Below, one piece after another: positions 37,510-47,634 of a stretch of DNA of 64,000 nt. Origin of the DNA: Gloeopeniophorella convolvens (lineage: Eukaryota; Basidiomycota; Agaricomycetes; Russulales). Below the pieces are notes generated by a model. The model was not told the DNA's origin. It worked only from the letters and a program-made list of their open reading frames with translations, and did not search any database. Where the stretch lies: positions 347,744 through 411,743 of the forward strand of contig WTXD01000024.1 of the NCBI GenBank assembly GCA_022496205.1, given 5' to 3'. Every line of letters begins with the position of its first letter. The stretch's first letter is position 1. A program made the translations under genes and the position numbers.

Positions 37510-37787
37510 GTCTGGATGGTGGGAGGAAGCAAGAGACGCGTCGCGGGACTGCCGCCGCGGCCACGCGACTGTCAAGTTGCAAATGTGGGCACACTCAATA
37601 AAAGTGATGGAATCGTAATAAATGGTGCACGTAACCGTATGGTACAGGATGAAGCAGCCCACCCTAGTTTCTACCACAGTCCCTCCAGCGAACCGCGCGA
37701 AGCCCAATGATGTATGTCCGACACGCATAAAATCACCCAGAAATATCGAATGCGCCACAGACATGTGCCAATCTAAGCCTCAGAAAG

Positions 37788-39317
37788 CTAAGCATCTGGC
37801 TTTTTCTTCTTCTTCCTGACCGTCAACACGTTCACCTTCGGCTTATCCTCCGCCGCAACGCCAGACGCACCATCCGCGGCCGCGCTGGCCGCAGCAGCCT
37901 TCGGCGGCAGCGGCAGGTTGCTCACGGTGACCGAGCCGTAGATGAACGCCTTGTACGTCTCGAGCGTCGCCTCGGGCTCGTCGAACGGGTTCGGCGAGAC
38001 GTCGTCCACCGCGGGCAAGCCCGCGTTCCGCCGTGGCGGTGTCCGCGGCAGCGGCGGCGCGAGCGCGTCCTGCTCCGTGCCGGCCTTGGCGCGTGGCGCA
38101 GGTGGCGCCGGCAGCTGCGCCGCAAGGCCCTCGCAGAGTCCGCGCACGGTGCCCTCGATGACCTCTGTCGCGCGGCGCGCGCGTTCGGGCGTCGAGAACT
38201 CGACGCCCGTGCGCAGGCTCGCGAGCACGCGCTGGTTCATCGCGCGCGGGACCTGCCCCGGCTGTGGCGCGAGCGGTGGCGGGCGGTCCTGCGACGGGCG
38301 CGGGGCGGGCGCGGAGACGCCGAGGGCGAAGAAGCCCGTCACCGCGCCCGCGACGCACTCCTGCCGGAAGGACATGCGCTCCCAGAACTCCTCCGCGCGC
38401 ACGCGCGCAAGCTCGCCGCGCGGGCGCGTGTCCTTCTTGCGCTCTTTCTCCTTCTCGCCCTCGCGCTCCTTGCTCTTGCCCTCCTCCTTGCTCTTGTCCA
38501 CCGTGCTGTCGGTATTCGTGCGCGCGCGCTTGCGCGGCGACACCGGCGTGTCCGTGTACGCGATCTCGTCCATGAAGCGGTTCTTTGGGTCGTCTTCGAA
38601 TGAGGGGATGTAATGGCCCAGGTTGTGCGTGCCCTCGGGCGGTGCGCACGGCAGCGGGATATCCGTCTGGCTGTACGGGTGCCCGTACAACCATGCCCCG
38701 TCCGCGCCAGGCGCGCCACCCGTAACCTGCAGCGCCTCGAGCTCGTTGTGGCCTGGAAGCACGTAATACATGCCTACGCGCCCGGCTGCGGCGCGTACGT
38801 CCGCCGCGACGTGTCCAAGCACGCGGCGCCACCATGCGCAGAGGCGCGCGTCGCTGAGCGGGTGTTTGCCTGCGAAGTCGGCGGAGTTGGGGAAGAGGTA
38901 CTGGCGTTGCGCGCGCGCGAAGAGCTGCACCCAGAGGTGCTGTGCGGCGACGGGGCGCGTTGCGGGGTCGGCGTACCAGCGCACAAAGGCGCGCACGAGC
39001 GCAGCGGTGGGCGGCGGCGCGATGCCTTGACCAGTCGAGTCGACCTTCGAGACGTAGAGGATAGCGCAGTCGGTGGCAGGGGCGTGGTAAAGGCAAGCCT
39101 CTATGGCTGAGACGAGGACACGGGGTGCGTCAGGGTTGGGCTGCTCGGAGAGCAGGACGAGGATGTCCTGGATGTAGAGACGGGGCCGTGGTATGGCATA
39201 GGGGTAAAGCGAGGAGTCCTTTGCGGGTGCGGTGACGAGGACGTGGACGTGGAACTCGCGGATGTCGGGGAGGACGTCGAGGGCGGCGAGCAGATGGTCT
39301 CTCAGCTTCGTCGACAT
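37788..39317 (-). CDS. rtt109: Histone H3 lysine-56 acetyltransferase RTT109
   Basis: Fungal-specific acetyltransferase that acetylates H3K56 on new histones with Asf1/Vps75, for nucleosome assembly and genome stability. A single exon encodes 509 residues from MSTKLRDHLLAALDVLP. Family features: REFHVHVLVTAP, YPYAIPRPRLYIQDILVLLSEQ (long 20-residue block), LYVSKVDSTGQG, LFPNSADFAGKHPLSDARLCAWW, YGHPYSQTDIPLPC and GHYIPSFEDDPKNRFMDEIAYT. An acidic/basic low-complexity linker (KSKEEGKSKEREGEKEKERKK) and a fungal C-terminal region follow, ending in a KKKKKPDA basic tail. The alternative ATG at 39395 would add an Arg-rich leader and is less likely. Confidence 0.94.
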   Translation of the reverse strand: MSTKLRDHLLAALDVLPDIREFHVHVLVTAPAKDSSLYPYAIPRPRLYIQDILVLLSEQPNPDAPRVLVSAIEACLYHAPATDCAILYVSKVDSTGQGIAPPPTAALVRAFVRWYADPATRPVAAQHLWVQLFARAQRQYLFPNSADFAGKHPLSDARLCAWWRRVLGHVAADVRAAAGRVGMYYVLPGHNELEALQVTGGAPGADGAWLYGHPYSQTDIPLPCAPPEGTHNLGHYIPSFEDDPKNRFMDEIAYTDTPVSPRKRARTNTDSTVDKSKEEGKSKEREGEKEKERKKDTRPRGELARVRAEEFWERMSFRQECVAGAVTGFFALGVSAPAPRPSQDRPPPLAPQPGQVPRAMNQRVLASLRTGVEFSTPERARRATEVIEGTVRGLCEGLAAQLPAPPAPRAKAGTEQDALAPPLPRTPPRRNAGLPAVDDVSPNPFDEPEATLETYKAFIYGSVTVSNLPLPPKAAAASAAADGASGVAAEDKPKVNVLTVRKKKKKPDA

Positions 39318-40847
39318 CGCGCCGAGCAGGCGGCCGTGGGAACGCGCTCTGCTCAGCCTAATTTGTCCTCGGCCGCCTCTCGCCACTCCGAACACATCAA
39401 AAGGTAAATCACAAAGAATCCCTAGTCCCTTGTCGTAAGGTGGCTTGCTGGAAAACTACGACTTGTACACAGACTGTTTGCACCAGCTCGTAATAAATGG
39501 TGCGAAGCGCTCATCGCATTCAGCGTGGTCTAATCATGTCGCAGTGCTCCTGATCAACTTGAAGCATCGCTCCTCAGCTGGAAAGCCCCGCAACGCGCGT
39601 TCTTTCCAGTGCACCGAAGCGTTTCGCAGCTACACGTACGAAAATGCTTGATTGGCTAGGTGGTACAGTAGGACTAAAACACACTCAAAAACGCATCATG
39701 GAATAGCATTTCGGCACATCTCCGCTCGTTACGCGTTATTGCCTTTCATTTCACTGTGGAGCACACGCTTCTCTCCAAAAGATTGGCTTTAAGCTGTGGC
39801 CGATGCGCTGCCATAAGTATGCGTTTACCGAGGCATCCCCAGGCCCCTCTTCATCCACACGATGTTGACGGCGTCCCCGGCGGATAGGTCTGGTTCTGTG
39901 CGCTCTCGTGACCTGAGACGGGTACCCATGTCTTGACACTGACACCAGCGACGTACTTTGCGGCAAGTATTGGTATTCGCCAGCAAAACTCCACTGTTGA
40001 TGGCAATTATGCTGTCGCCTTCCAAGTATGCTCGTTGAATGGGGGACGCCCACCATGAGTTGTTCTTCTCGGTTTCATAAACTGCCGTGAAGATCTTTCC
40101 AGTGCCAGGCACTCCTAGACCCACGCAGAAGGTCAGGGAAAGAGTGAAACGGCCCCAAGCCATGCTATTCTCTGAGACACTGGTCCGACCAAATGACAAC
40201 GTGTGCACTCACCGGACGCGATTATCTAGGGTCCTGATCAGTTGAAGATGGCCGACATTTACTATCAGGAAAGGAGATGAGAGCAAAACGCCGACTACGG
40301 CTCAGGGGCCGGTGCCGGTAGTGCATAGCCAATGTCGAGATGCTGTTGAACGGACATTTTATGCCCCTTGCAGCAAGGTACGCGATCGCGAAGGCCTCTG
40401 AGAGCCTGAGAGGTGCCGAGGTTCTCGAATTGAAGGTATCCCCCCGGAACCTCGGATTTGGTTACTTAACCCGGGGTCAGATTAGAGAGCGATGATTTCG
40501 GGGAACAAAAGGGCTGTAGATGTACTGTCGCGGACGAGTGACGGGAAAGGGACTTGGCTTGACGAGAGGGGCTTCCGAGAGAAAGAGTCGTGCCAAAGTT
40601 AGGCTGGCAGTACAACGCCAGATTAGCGTCCTTCAAACAGCTCCCGAATAATAATAGGCTCAGTTCTTTATCTCGAGACGGTGGAGTGGGTGGCAAGGTT
40701 GTAGCGAGTGAGGGTGAAGCGGAGGTCAACTTTATGATAAGTTAGACGCCGTAGTCGCGCCGGTCGCGCGGCCATCCTTGGCGCGTGCCCGACTCTGCTT
40801 GCGACCACCACCATCCCCCGCTCCTCTCTTTCCACTCTTCCTCTCTA
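39318..40847. other. Intergenic between rtt109 and cullin-1
   Basis: This is 1.5 kb between divergent starts. It contains both promoters and one doubtful small frame (39825-40163, minus). I see nothing else of note. Confidence 0.5.
39825..40163 (-). CDS. Possible small secreted protein
   Basis: A 112-residue frame starts MAWGRFTLSLTFCVGLGVPGT, which resembles a short signal peptide. It carries a few cysteines (CRKVRRWCQCQD) and a basic middle. There is no recognised family and no second supporting feature. It could equally be a chance frame in the rtt109/cullin intergenic region. Confidence 0.3.
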   Translation of the reverse strand: MAWGRFTLSLTFCVGLGVPGTGKIFTAVYETEKNNSWWASPIQRAYLEGDSIIAINSGVLLANTNTCRKVRRWCQCQDMGTRLRSRERTEPDLSAGDAVNIVWMKRGLGMPR

Positions 40848-43587
40848 ATGGCCGCCATAAACCAGTATCCTATGCCACCAGCTACGGCGGATCTTGCCAC
40901 TACCTGGGCCTTCCTTGAGGAGGGTGTAGACCATATCATGACGAAACTTCAGACTGGCGTATCTTATTCCAAATACATGAGCCTCTATACCGTCGCGTAC
41001 AACTACTGCACGTCTTCCAAAATGCCGAGTAGCGCGTCGGCAGAGATGTCCGTGGCAGGGCGATGTATGTCCGCCTCCTTGTCTCAACCCTCCGCCGCGC
41101 TGATGAGTCCCCGCAGCGGGGGCCAATCTGATGGGATCCGATTTGTACAACAACCTCATCCGTTACTTTGTGCAGCATCTGCGGCAGCTGAAGGACGTGA
41201 GTAGTATGGGTCGAGCTGGTAGCGCTGCGTCTGATGCCCCCGCAGCATTCCGATACACTCCAGAACGAACCGCTTCTCAAATATTATGCAGGCGAATGGG
41301 ACCGCTACACGACCGGTGCAAACTACATCAATCGCCTGTTCACGTATCTGAACCGGCATTGGGTGAAGCGGGAGCGCGACGAGGGTCGTAAGGGCGTCTA
41401 CCCTGTCTACACGGTGTGTCCGCGCGCCTATCCGCGTGGCTCGGCTGACTGACACCGGTACCACAGCTCGCCCTCGTGCAATGGCGATCGAACTTCTTCC
41501 TGCATATCCAGGGGAAGCAGTCCAAGCTTGCTGGCGCTATCCTGCGCCTCATCGAGCTCCAGCGGAACGGCGAGACTATTGACCAGGGCCTCGTGAAGAA
41601 GGTTGTCGACTCGTTCGTCTCGCTCGGAATCGACGAGACCGACCTGAACAAGGCGTCACTCGAAAACTACAAGGAACACTTTGAGGTGCCTTTCCTCGAT
41701 GCCACTGAGGCGTACTACAAGCACGAGTCGGAGAAGTTCCTCGCCGAGAACACCGTGTCGGACTACCTCAGAAAGGCCGAGGAGCGCCTCAAGGAGGAGG
41801 AAGACCGCGTGGAACGCTATCTGCACACGACCACACGCAAGCTGCTCATCAATAAATGCGAACACGTCCTCGTCCGCGCGCACTCGGATCTCATGTGGGA
41901 GAGTTTCCAGAGCTTGCTCGACTACGATAAAGACGAAGACCTGCAGCGCATGTACTCCTTGCTTTCGCGCATCCCAGAGGGTCTTGAGCCACTGCGGAAG
42001 AAGTTCGAGGAGCACGTAAAGAAGGCTGGATTGGCGGCGGTCGCCAAGCTTGTTGGGACGGACAGCTCAGCTGTAGACGCGCTCGATCCGAAAGCATACG
42101 TCGATGCGCTGCTCGAGGTCCATACCAAGTCTTCCGAGACTGTCAACCGCAGCTTCAAGGGCGAGGCCGGCTTCGTCGCGAGCTTAGACAAGGCGTGCAG
42201 AGAGTTCGTCAACCGCAACGCCGCAACTGGCACGTCGTCGAGTAGGTCTCCTGAGCTGCTTGCCAAGCATGCGGACGCGTTGCTGCGCAAGAACAATAAA
42301 GTAGCGGAGGAGGGTGACCTCGAAGGCGCGCTGAACCGCGTGGTACGTCATCCCGACGCAGTCAGTCGTGTGATTATATCTAAGACGCATTTTTTCAGAT
42401 GGTGATTTTCAAGTATCTCGAGGAGAAAGATGTCTTCCAGTCTTTCTACTCCACGAAGCTGTCCAAACGTCTCATCCATGGCGTGTCCGCATCAGATGAG
42501 GCTGAGGCGAGCATGATCTCGAAGCTGAAGGAGGCCTGTGGTTTCGAATACACGAACAAACTTCAGCGCATGTTCACTGGTGTGCCTTCCTCCCGATCTA
42601 CGCGTAAATACCGCTCACCAGAGCTGCAGATATGAGTCTCAGCAAGGATCTGACGGATTCGTTCAAGGAGCGCATGGAGCAGAACCACACCGACATGGAC
42701 ATCAACTTCAGCGTGATGGTGCTTGGCACCAACTTCTGGCCGCTCAACCCGCCCAAGGACGGCTTCATCGTCCCCACGGACATCCAGCTGACCTATGATC
42801 GCTTCCAGAAGTACTACCAGACAAAGCACTCTGGGCGCAAACTCACGTGGCTGTGGAACTACTCGAAGAACGAGCTGCGCACGAACTACCTGAACCAGAA
42901 GTACATCCTCATGACAAGTGCATACCAGATGGCAGTATTGCTGCAGTACAACAACAACGATACCCTATCGCTCGACGAGCTCGCAACCGCAACCAACGTT
43001 AGCAAGGAGCTGCTTACGCAGGTGCTCCAGCCTCTCGTCAAGTCGCGCATCCTCATCAGCGAGGAGACGGACCAATATGATCTCAACCCCAGTGCGCTTT
43101 CTCCACAGCCAGATGCGCGTGATTGCTGACGGCGGCCATTCGCAGACTTCAAGTCGAAGAAGATCCGCGTGAACCTGAACCAGCCGATCAAGGCCGAGGT
43201 GAAGGCCGAGTCGAGCGACGTGCTTAAGACGGTCGACGAGGACCGCAAGTACGTCATCCAAGCGACAATCGTCCGGTGCGCATGCCCTTCCCTTCCCCTC
43301 TGCCCCGCTCTCCCGCAAGCGCCTATCTGACGCGCCCCGCGCACGTGCAGCATTATGAAGGCGCGCAAGACGATGAAGAACCAGCCGCTGATCCAGGAGG
43401 TCATCTCACAGATCTCACAGCGCTTCACGCCCAAGATCCCCGACATCAAGAAGGTGTGTCTCTTTGCCCCTGGTCCCCCTATCACGTCTTCTGATGCGCG
43501 TGCGTGCAGGCGATCGACACGCTACTGGAGAAGGAGTACATCGAGCGCGTCGAGAGCACACGAGACACGTTCGCGTACGTAGCATAG
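40848..43587 (+). CDS. cul1: Cullin-1 (SCF ubiquitin ligase scaffold)
   Basis: Scaffold that holds Skp1/F-box proteins at its N-terminus and Rbx1 at its C-terminus. The start is [20 protein letters not shown]. Cullin repeats follow ([55 protein letters not shown]), then the cullin homology part ([36 protein letters not shown]). The C-terminal winged helix has the NEDD8 acceptor motif IVRIMKARK, whose lysine codon is at 43358-43360 with an intron splitting the preceding Arg codon. It ends DTFAYVA at the TAG 43585-43587. About eight short introns interrupt it. Total about 770 residues. Confidence 0.95.
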
Positions 43588-43828
43588 ACTCGCGTCTCAC
43601 TGTCCCCCATCCGCCATGCCCGTACTCTCCATGTCCCGTCCGTTTTATCGCGCCCTTTTTGTCCACCGTCTCGGATAGGCTGTAGCATATTAATGCATCT
43701 CTGTCTTGTACATCTCTTGCGCACTGCAGCGCAGTCAGGCCAGTCGAGGCGTCCGTCTTATGTCATCCACCTCCGGGCGCTTAGGTACCCCAGCCTATTC
43801 AGATGCATGATCTCTTGCGATTTGGACG

Positions 43829-44287
43829 ATGTCCGAGACCGCAGCACCATCCACACCACCCGGGGACGACACCTTCGAGCTGTACGACCTCCGCGTTGAG
43901 GTGATCTGCCCGCCCGGCGCGCGGATACTCTGCGGCGCCGCCCCAGGCGACCACTTCACGCTGCAGGGCGAGATGCTGCGCCTCCCGCCGGGGCAGGGCT
44001 TCTCGATCTACTCCATCGGTGCGCACCGCGCTGCCTTCTCACTCATGGAGAATCAACTGAATGATGGTGCGCGGCGCGCATGCACAGGCGCGGTGCTGCC
44101 GCTGCTCGCGGCGAAGCAGCGCGCGACGGCGCGCGCGGACTGGATGAGCACCGACGCGGAGGTCGCGTGCCCGGACCCGCACTGCGCGTCGCGCCTGCGC
44201 ATCGTGCGCACGGGGCTGCGGCGCTTCAGGCACGGCGAGACGACGGTGGTGCCGTTGCACAGCGCAGAGGAGGGCGCGCACGCGTGA
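43829..44287 (+). CDS. TIGR04076-family protein
   Basis: Exons 43829-44018 and 44088-44287 give 129 residues. The sequence FELYDLRVEVICPPG, CGAAPGDHFTLQGEMLRLPPGQG, VLPLLAAKQR, DWMSTDAEVACPDPHC and RTGLRRFRHGET matches the small conserved TIGR04076 domain found in bacteria and fungi. Its biochemical role is not established. Cysteines in a C-x2-D-P-x2-C-like arrangement (ACPDPHC) and the early CPPG/CGAAPG could bind metal, which is inference. The 69-nt intron is a multiple of three and has no stop codon, so its retention would still give an open 152-residue protein. Confidence 0.82.
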   Translation: MSETAAPSTPPGDDTFELYDLRVEVICPPGARILCGAAPGDHFTLQGEMLRLPPGQGFSIYSIGAHRAAFSLMENQLNDGARRACTGAVLPLLAAKQRATARADWMSTDAEVACPDPHCASRLRIVRTGLRRFRHGETTVVPLHSAEEGAHA

Positions 44288-44366
44288 GGACGGAGGGGGC
44301 AGCGTCTGCATACTTATAGCTATACTCTAGTCTAAGCAGTCTAAGGAAAGGATGGGGCGGCAGCGC

Positions 44367-45394
44367 TCAGACCTTCACGCCCGTGTGTATGCACGCGATG
44401 CCACCCCACAGGTCGCGCCATGCGCCGCCGTCGCCCTCGAAGTGCCCGCCGGTCGCGAAGCCCGCGTCGGCGATCATGCGCGCGAAGTCGCCCTGGCTCG
44501 GGAAGCGCCGGATGGACTCGACGAGGTACTGGTACGACTCGCGGTCGCCCGCGAGGATCGTGCCGAGCAGCGGGATCACCGAAAACGAGTAGTTGTCGTA
44601 CAGCCTACGCATCCGGGGGTCAGTCGGGGCATTTGTACGGGGAGAAGGAGACGCACTGCGCGAGCACGGGGTTCGTCACTCTGTTGAACTCGAGGCAGGC
44701 GAAGGTGCCGCCTGGCTTGAGCACGCGGTGCGCCTCACTTAGCACCTCGGGGATCGACGTGACATTGCGGATGCCGAACGCGATCGTGTACAGGTCGTAC
44801 GTGTTGTCCGGGAACGTTTCCTTGGGCAGCGCCTGTGCGTTACCCTCGACAAATGCGACCTGTGGTGCTGGACGCCGCCGTTAGCCAGGGAGGCACGAAT
44901 ACAATGTGGGTGGGCTACGCACTGTTATGGTACATTGTCTTCTTGAAGCGCGTATGGCCCTCCTTGAGCATCTCCGAGTTGATATCCACAACGTCGACGC
45001 GCGTCTCGCGGTCCGCGTATGTCTCGCGCGCGTGGTCGAGGATGCGCAGCGCAATGTCGCCCGTCCCACCCGCGACGTCGATGCAGCGCACGGGGCCCTT
45101 CGAGCCGGGGCGCAGGAGCGAGATGAGCGAGTCCTTCCAGATACGGTGCACGCCGAGCGACATAGCGTCGTTCATGACGTCGTACTTCGACGCGACCGAG
45201 TCGAACACGCCGCGCACGAGCGCCTCCTTCGAGTCCTCGGGCACGGTTTTGAAGCCGAAGTGTGTCGTGCTGCCTGGAGGAGCTTCGCCAGTGGAGGGTG
45301 GGGGGCTGTTGGTGTGCGCGTTACGGACGCAGAGGGCAGAGCGCATGCGCGAATGCGCTAGCGTCATACGAAGTGCTCGGGAGGCGGCCTGCAT
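44367..45394 (-). CDS. coq5: Ubiquinone biosynthesis C-methyltransferase COQ5, mitochondrial
   Basis: SAM-dependent C-methylation of 2-methoxy-6-polyprenyl-1,4-benzoquinol in the matrix CoQ complex. The start [20 protein letters not shown] is an Arg/Ala/Ser targeting leader. Then comes the UbiE/COQ5 body: [22 protein letters not shown], the SAM site [20 protein letters not shown], the [14 protein letters not shown] motif, [22 protein letters not shown] and the end [12 protein letters not shown]. Three or four exons. It converges with the TIGR04076 gene, with 79 bases between the stops. Confidence 0.94.
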
Positions 45395-45692
45395 GTTGAA
45401 TAGGAGGGCGGCACACGAACGCGAGCGGCCTACAGCAGCGATCAAGATCGTTGAGGTAGTAATCAGCTCCACAAGGTATCTTTGTAGTTGGAAACAGCGT
45501 ACTGGGGCCTCCTGGAGGAGTTGGGCGATTGCAGAGTCGACGACGGGAGGTTCGGGTCGAGTTGGCGCCTAGACGCCCGGACGCGAGCTGAGCAACCCGG
45601 CCCGGGTGCCGGAATGTCTCCAACAAATTCACTCTTTTTGCTTTGAAGCTCTTTCGTCTATCATTCAGCAACCAGTTCTTCCCATCACTACA

Positions 45693-46805
45693 ATGCCTCT
45701 CACGGCGCTACAAAAAGGCAAGGGGAAAGCGCTTCCGGGAGAGCTCGCGGAACGCACAGCATCGCCCGGCCCCTCAGCGTCTTCTGCGTCCGGCTCACCT
45801 GCGTCTTCTTCGTACTCTTCATCCTCCGAATCAGACTCGGAGGATGACTCTGAGAGCTCAGAGGATAATTCAGAATCTGAGGGAGAAGTCACGGAAGAGT
45901 ACCTAAATTCTCTGCTCCAAAAAGCCCGTGAAAGCATCGCAGCAAATGAGGCGCAGGCCGGTCCCTCGTTTGACACTACGACCGCAGGAGAGGAGGAAAT
46001 TATCAACTGGTGGAGGACTCCGACTTTGAGCTTGGGTACGTCAAGTTTTGTAGGCATCATGTCGAAGATTTACATTTGTACCCTCAGGAACCTCCCTCCG
46101 CTCGATCCTGGTCCAATGCCGCCGTCCTATATCACTCTTGGGAAAACCCTACTCGATGCACCGCTGGCCATCCGAGACTTTGATGCCGAGCAAATCATGC
46201 AATCCTCGTCTTCAACGTCCGCCCCTGCACCCCCAATACCGCCGCCCGAGCTCACTAATTCTGGTAAACCACTCACGAAAAAGGAGAAAAAGGCGGTATG
46301 TGTTTCGCGCTTTTTCATCCGCGCTCAGTCGGTCTTACCTCTCTCCCAGCTCAAGGAGAAAACGGCCGGACCAGGCTGGTTTGATCTTCCCGCCCCTGCA
46401 GAGGCAGACCTGCCCCGCCTGCACAAAGAATACGAAGCGCTGCGCCTGCGTAACCAGCTCGACCCGAAGCGGTTCTACCGTAAAGACCCAGGCGAGAGCC
46501 GTGGCATCAAGGGCCTACCAAAGCACTTCGCTGTGCGCGCCTCTTTCTCCTCTGCTTCGCCAGCACGCTCACAGCTTGTGGTATAGATCGGCACCATCGT
46601 CCCGACAAACACGCCGTTCGGTGGCCCAAGCGGGGACAACTTGCCGCGCTCGGCGCGCAAGCGCACGCTCGTGGATGAGCTCGTGGACGATGCCGAGGCG
46701 CGGCATTATGCCAAGCGCAAGTTCAACGAGCTGCAGTCTTCGCGCGCGGCGAAGGGCCGCGGGACGCTCGCTGCCCGGAAGGCGGCGCGGAAGCCGAAGT
46801 GGTAG
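45693..46805 (+). CDS. fcf2: Pre-rRNA processing protein FCF2
   Basis: Nucleolar protein of the small-subunit processome, required for early 35S pre-rRNA cleavages. The N-terminal third is Ser/acidic-rich (residues about 20-80, long D/E/S runs). The Fcf2 domain follows: KTAGPGWFDLPAPAEADL, then ALRLRNQLDPKRFYRKD and KGLPKHFAIGTIV. A basic C-terminal region (KRTLVDELVDDAEARHYAKRK) ends KAARKPKW. Introns lie at about 46034-46091, 46297-46349 and 46533-46586, each with GT-AG ends. Total about 295 residues. Confidence 0.92.
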
Positions 46806-47634
46806 TACACTTCACCGTCCTCTTCCCCTTCCTCTGTCGTCGAGGCAGAGGTGTATCCAGCACGCGCTCTATTGTGTAGCCTAGAACGATCACTGTGGGC
46901 TGTCGTCGGACGCGTCGATGCAGCCCTCGTGTGGGCCATACCAAACTCACCGAAACTATGGCAATTATAATGATGATAATGATGATGTACTAAGGAGTAC
47001 TAGCAATATCACACACAACCTGTGCATTCGGGTGCAAGCTACTTGAAGTCCATGTGTATGGTAAGCAGGGCCATGGTCACATAAAGCCAAAGGAGCGTCA
47101 TTGAGAGTTCATAGCTCGGATGCTAGCACGGGTTGCGTACGATCATAGAAAGGAAACAGATCCGAAACTTGAGATTGTTAGCTAGGTTAGACTACGCGAT
47201 GGGGTCAAAGTTGCCGTTCAGAACCAAGTTAGGCCGACTCGGTGACCCAGCAACATGATAATCCGGCAGCAGAATCCGGTTCGCCCTGGTTCGCTCGGAA
47301 TCCCGGCCCGGGATTGATGGCTTTTCGTTCGAACTGCCTCGCGGTGTGCGCAAGCTGCCTTGCGCCTTCCGTGCTCGCCATAAACAATGAGGATACATTC
47401 GTGTTGTTATGGCTGCCGCTACGGGAGCCCACATCTCCATCCAACAAAGTTGCTGGCAACGAGCCGAAGTTTGAGAGAAGTATCTGCAGCTGTAAAAGGA
47501 GATGTCCCGTTATGTAAGCACGCGGCGCGCGCCAACTTGCAGAGATTTTGGGCACAGACTGGACATTTATAAACTCTATCACTCCGGCAGGGCCTGCGGT
47601 ACGCACGCACACCTCTTCGAATCGCGTCTTCACT
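46806..47634. other. Intergenic between fcf2 and sas10
   Basis: 830 bases. A small ATGATA/ATAATG microsatellite lies at about 46968-46988. A minus-strand frame (47229-47786) runs into the sas10 start and is not supported. Confidence 0.5.

Noticed and set aside
37843..39096. 417-codon frame overlapping rtt109 on the same strand
   Set aside because: It is an Arg/Gly/Ala-rich out-of-frame shadow of the RTT109 exon; the RTT109 frame has clear family motifs.
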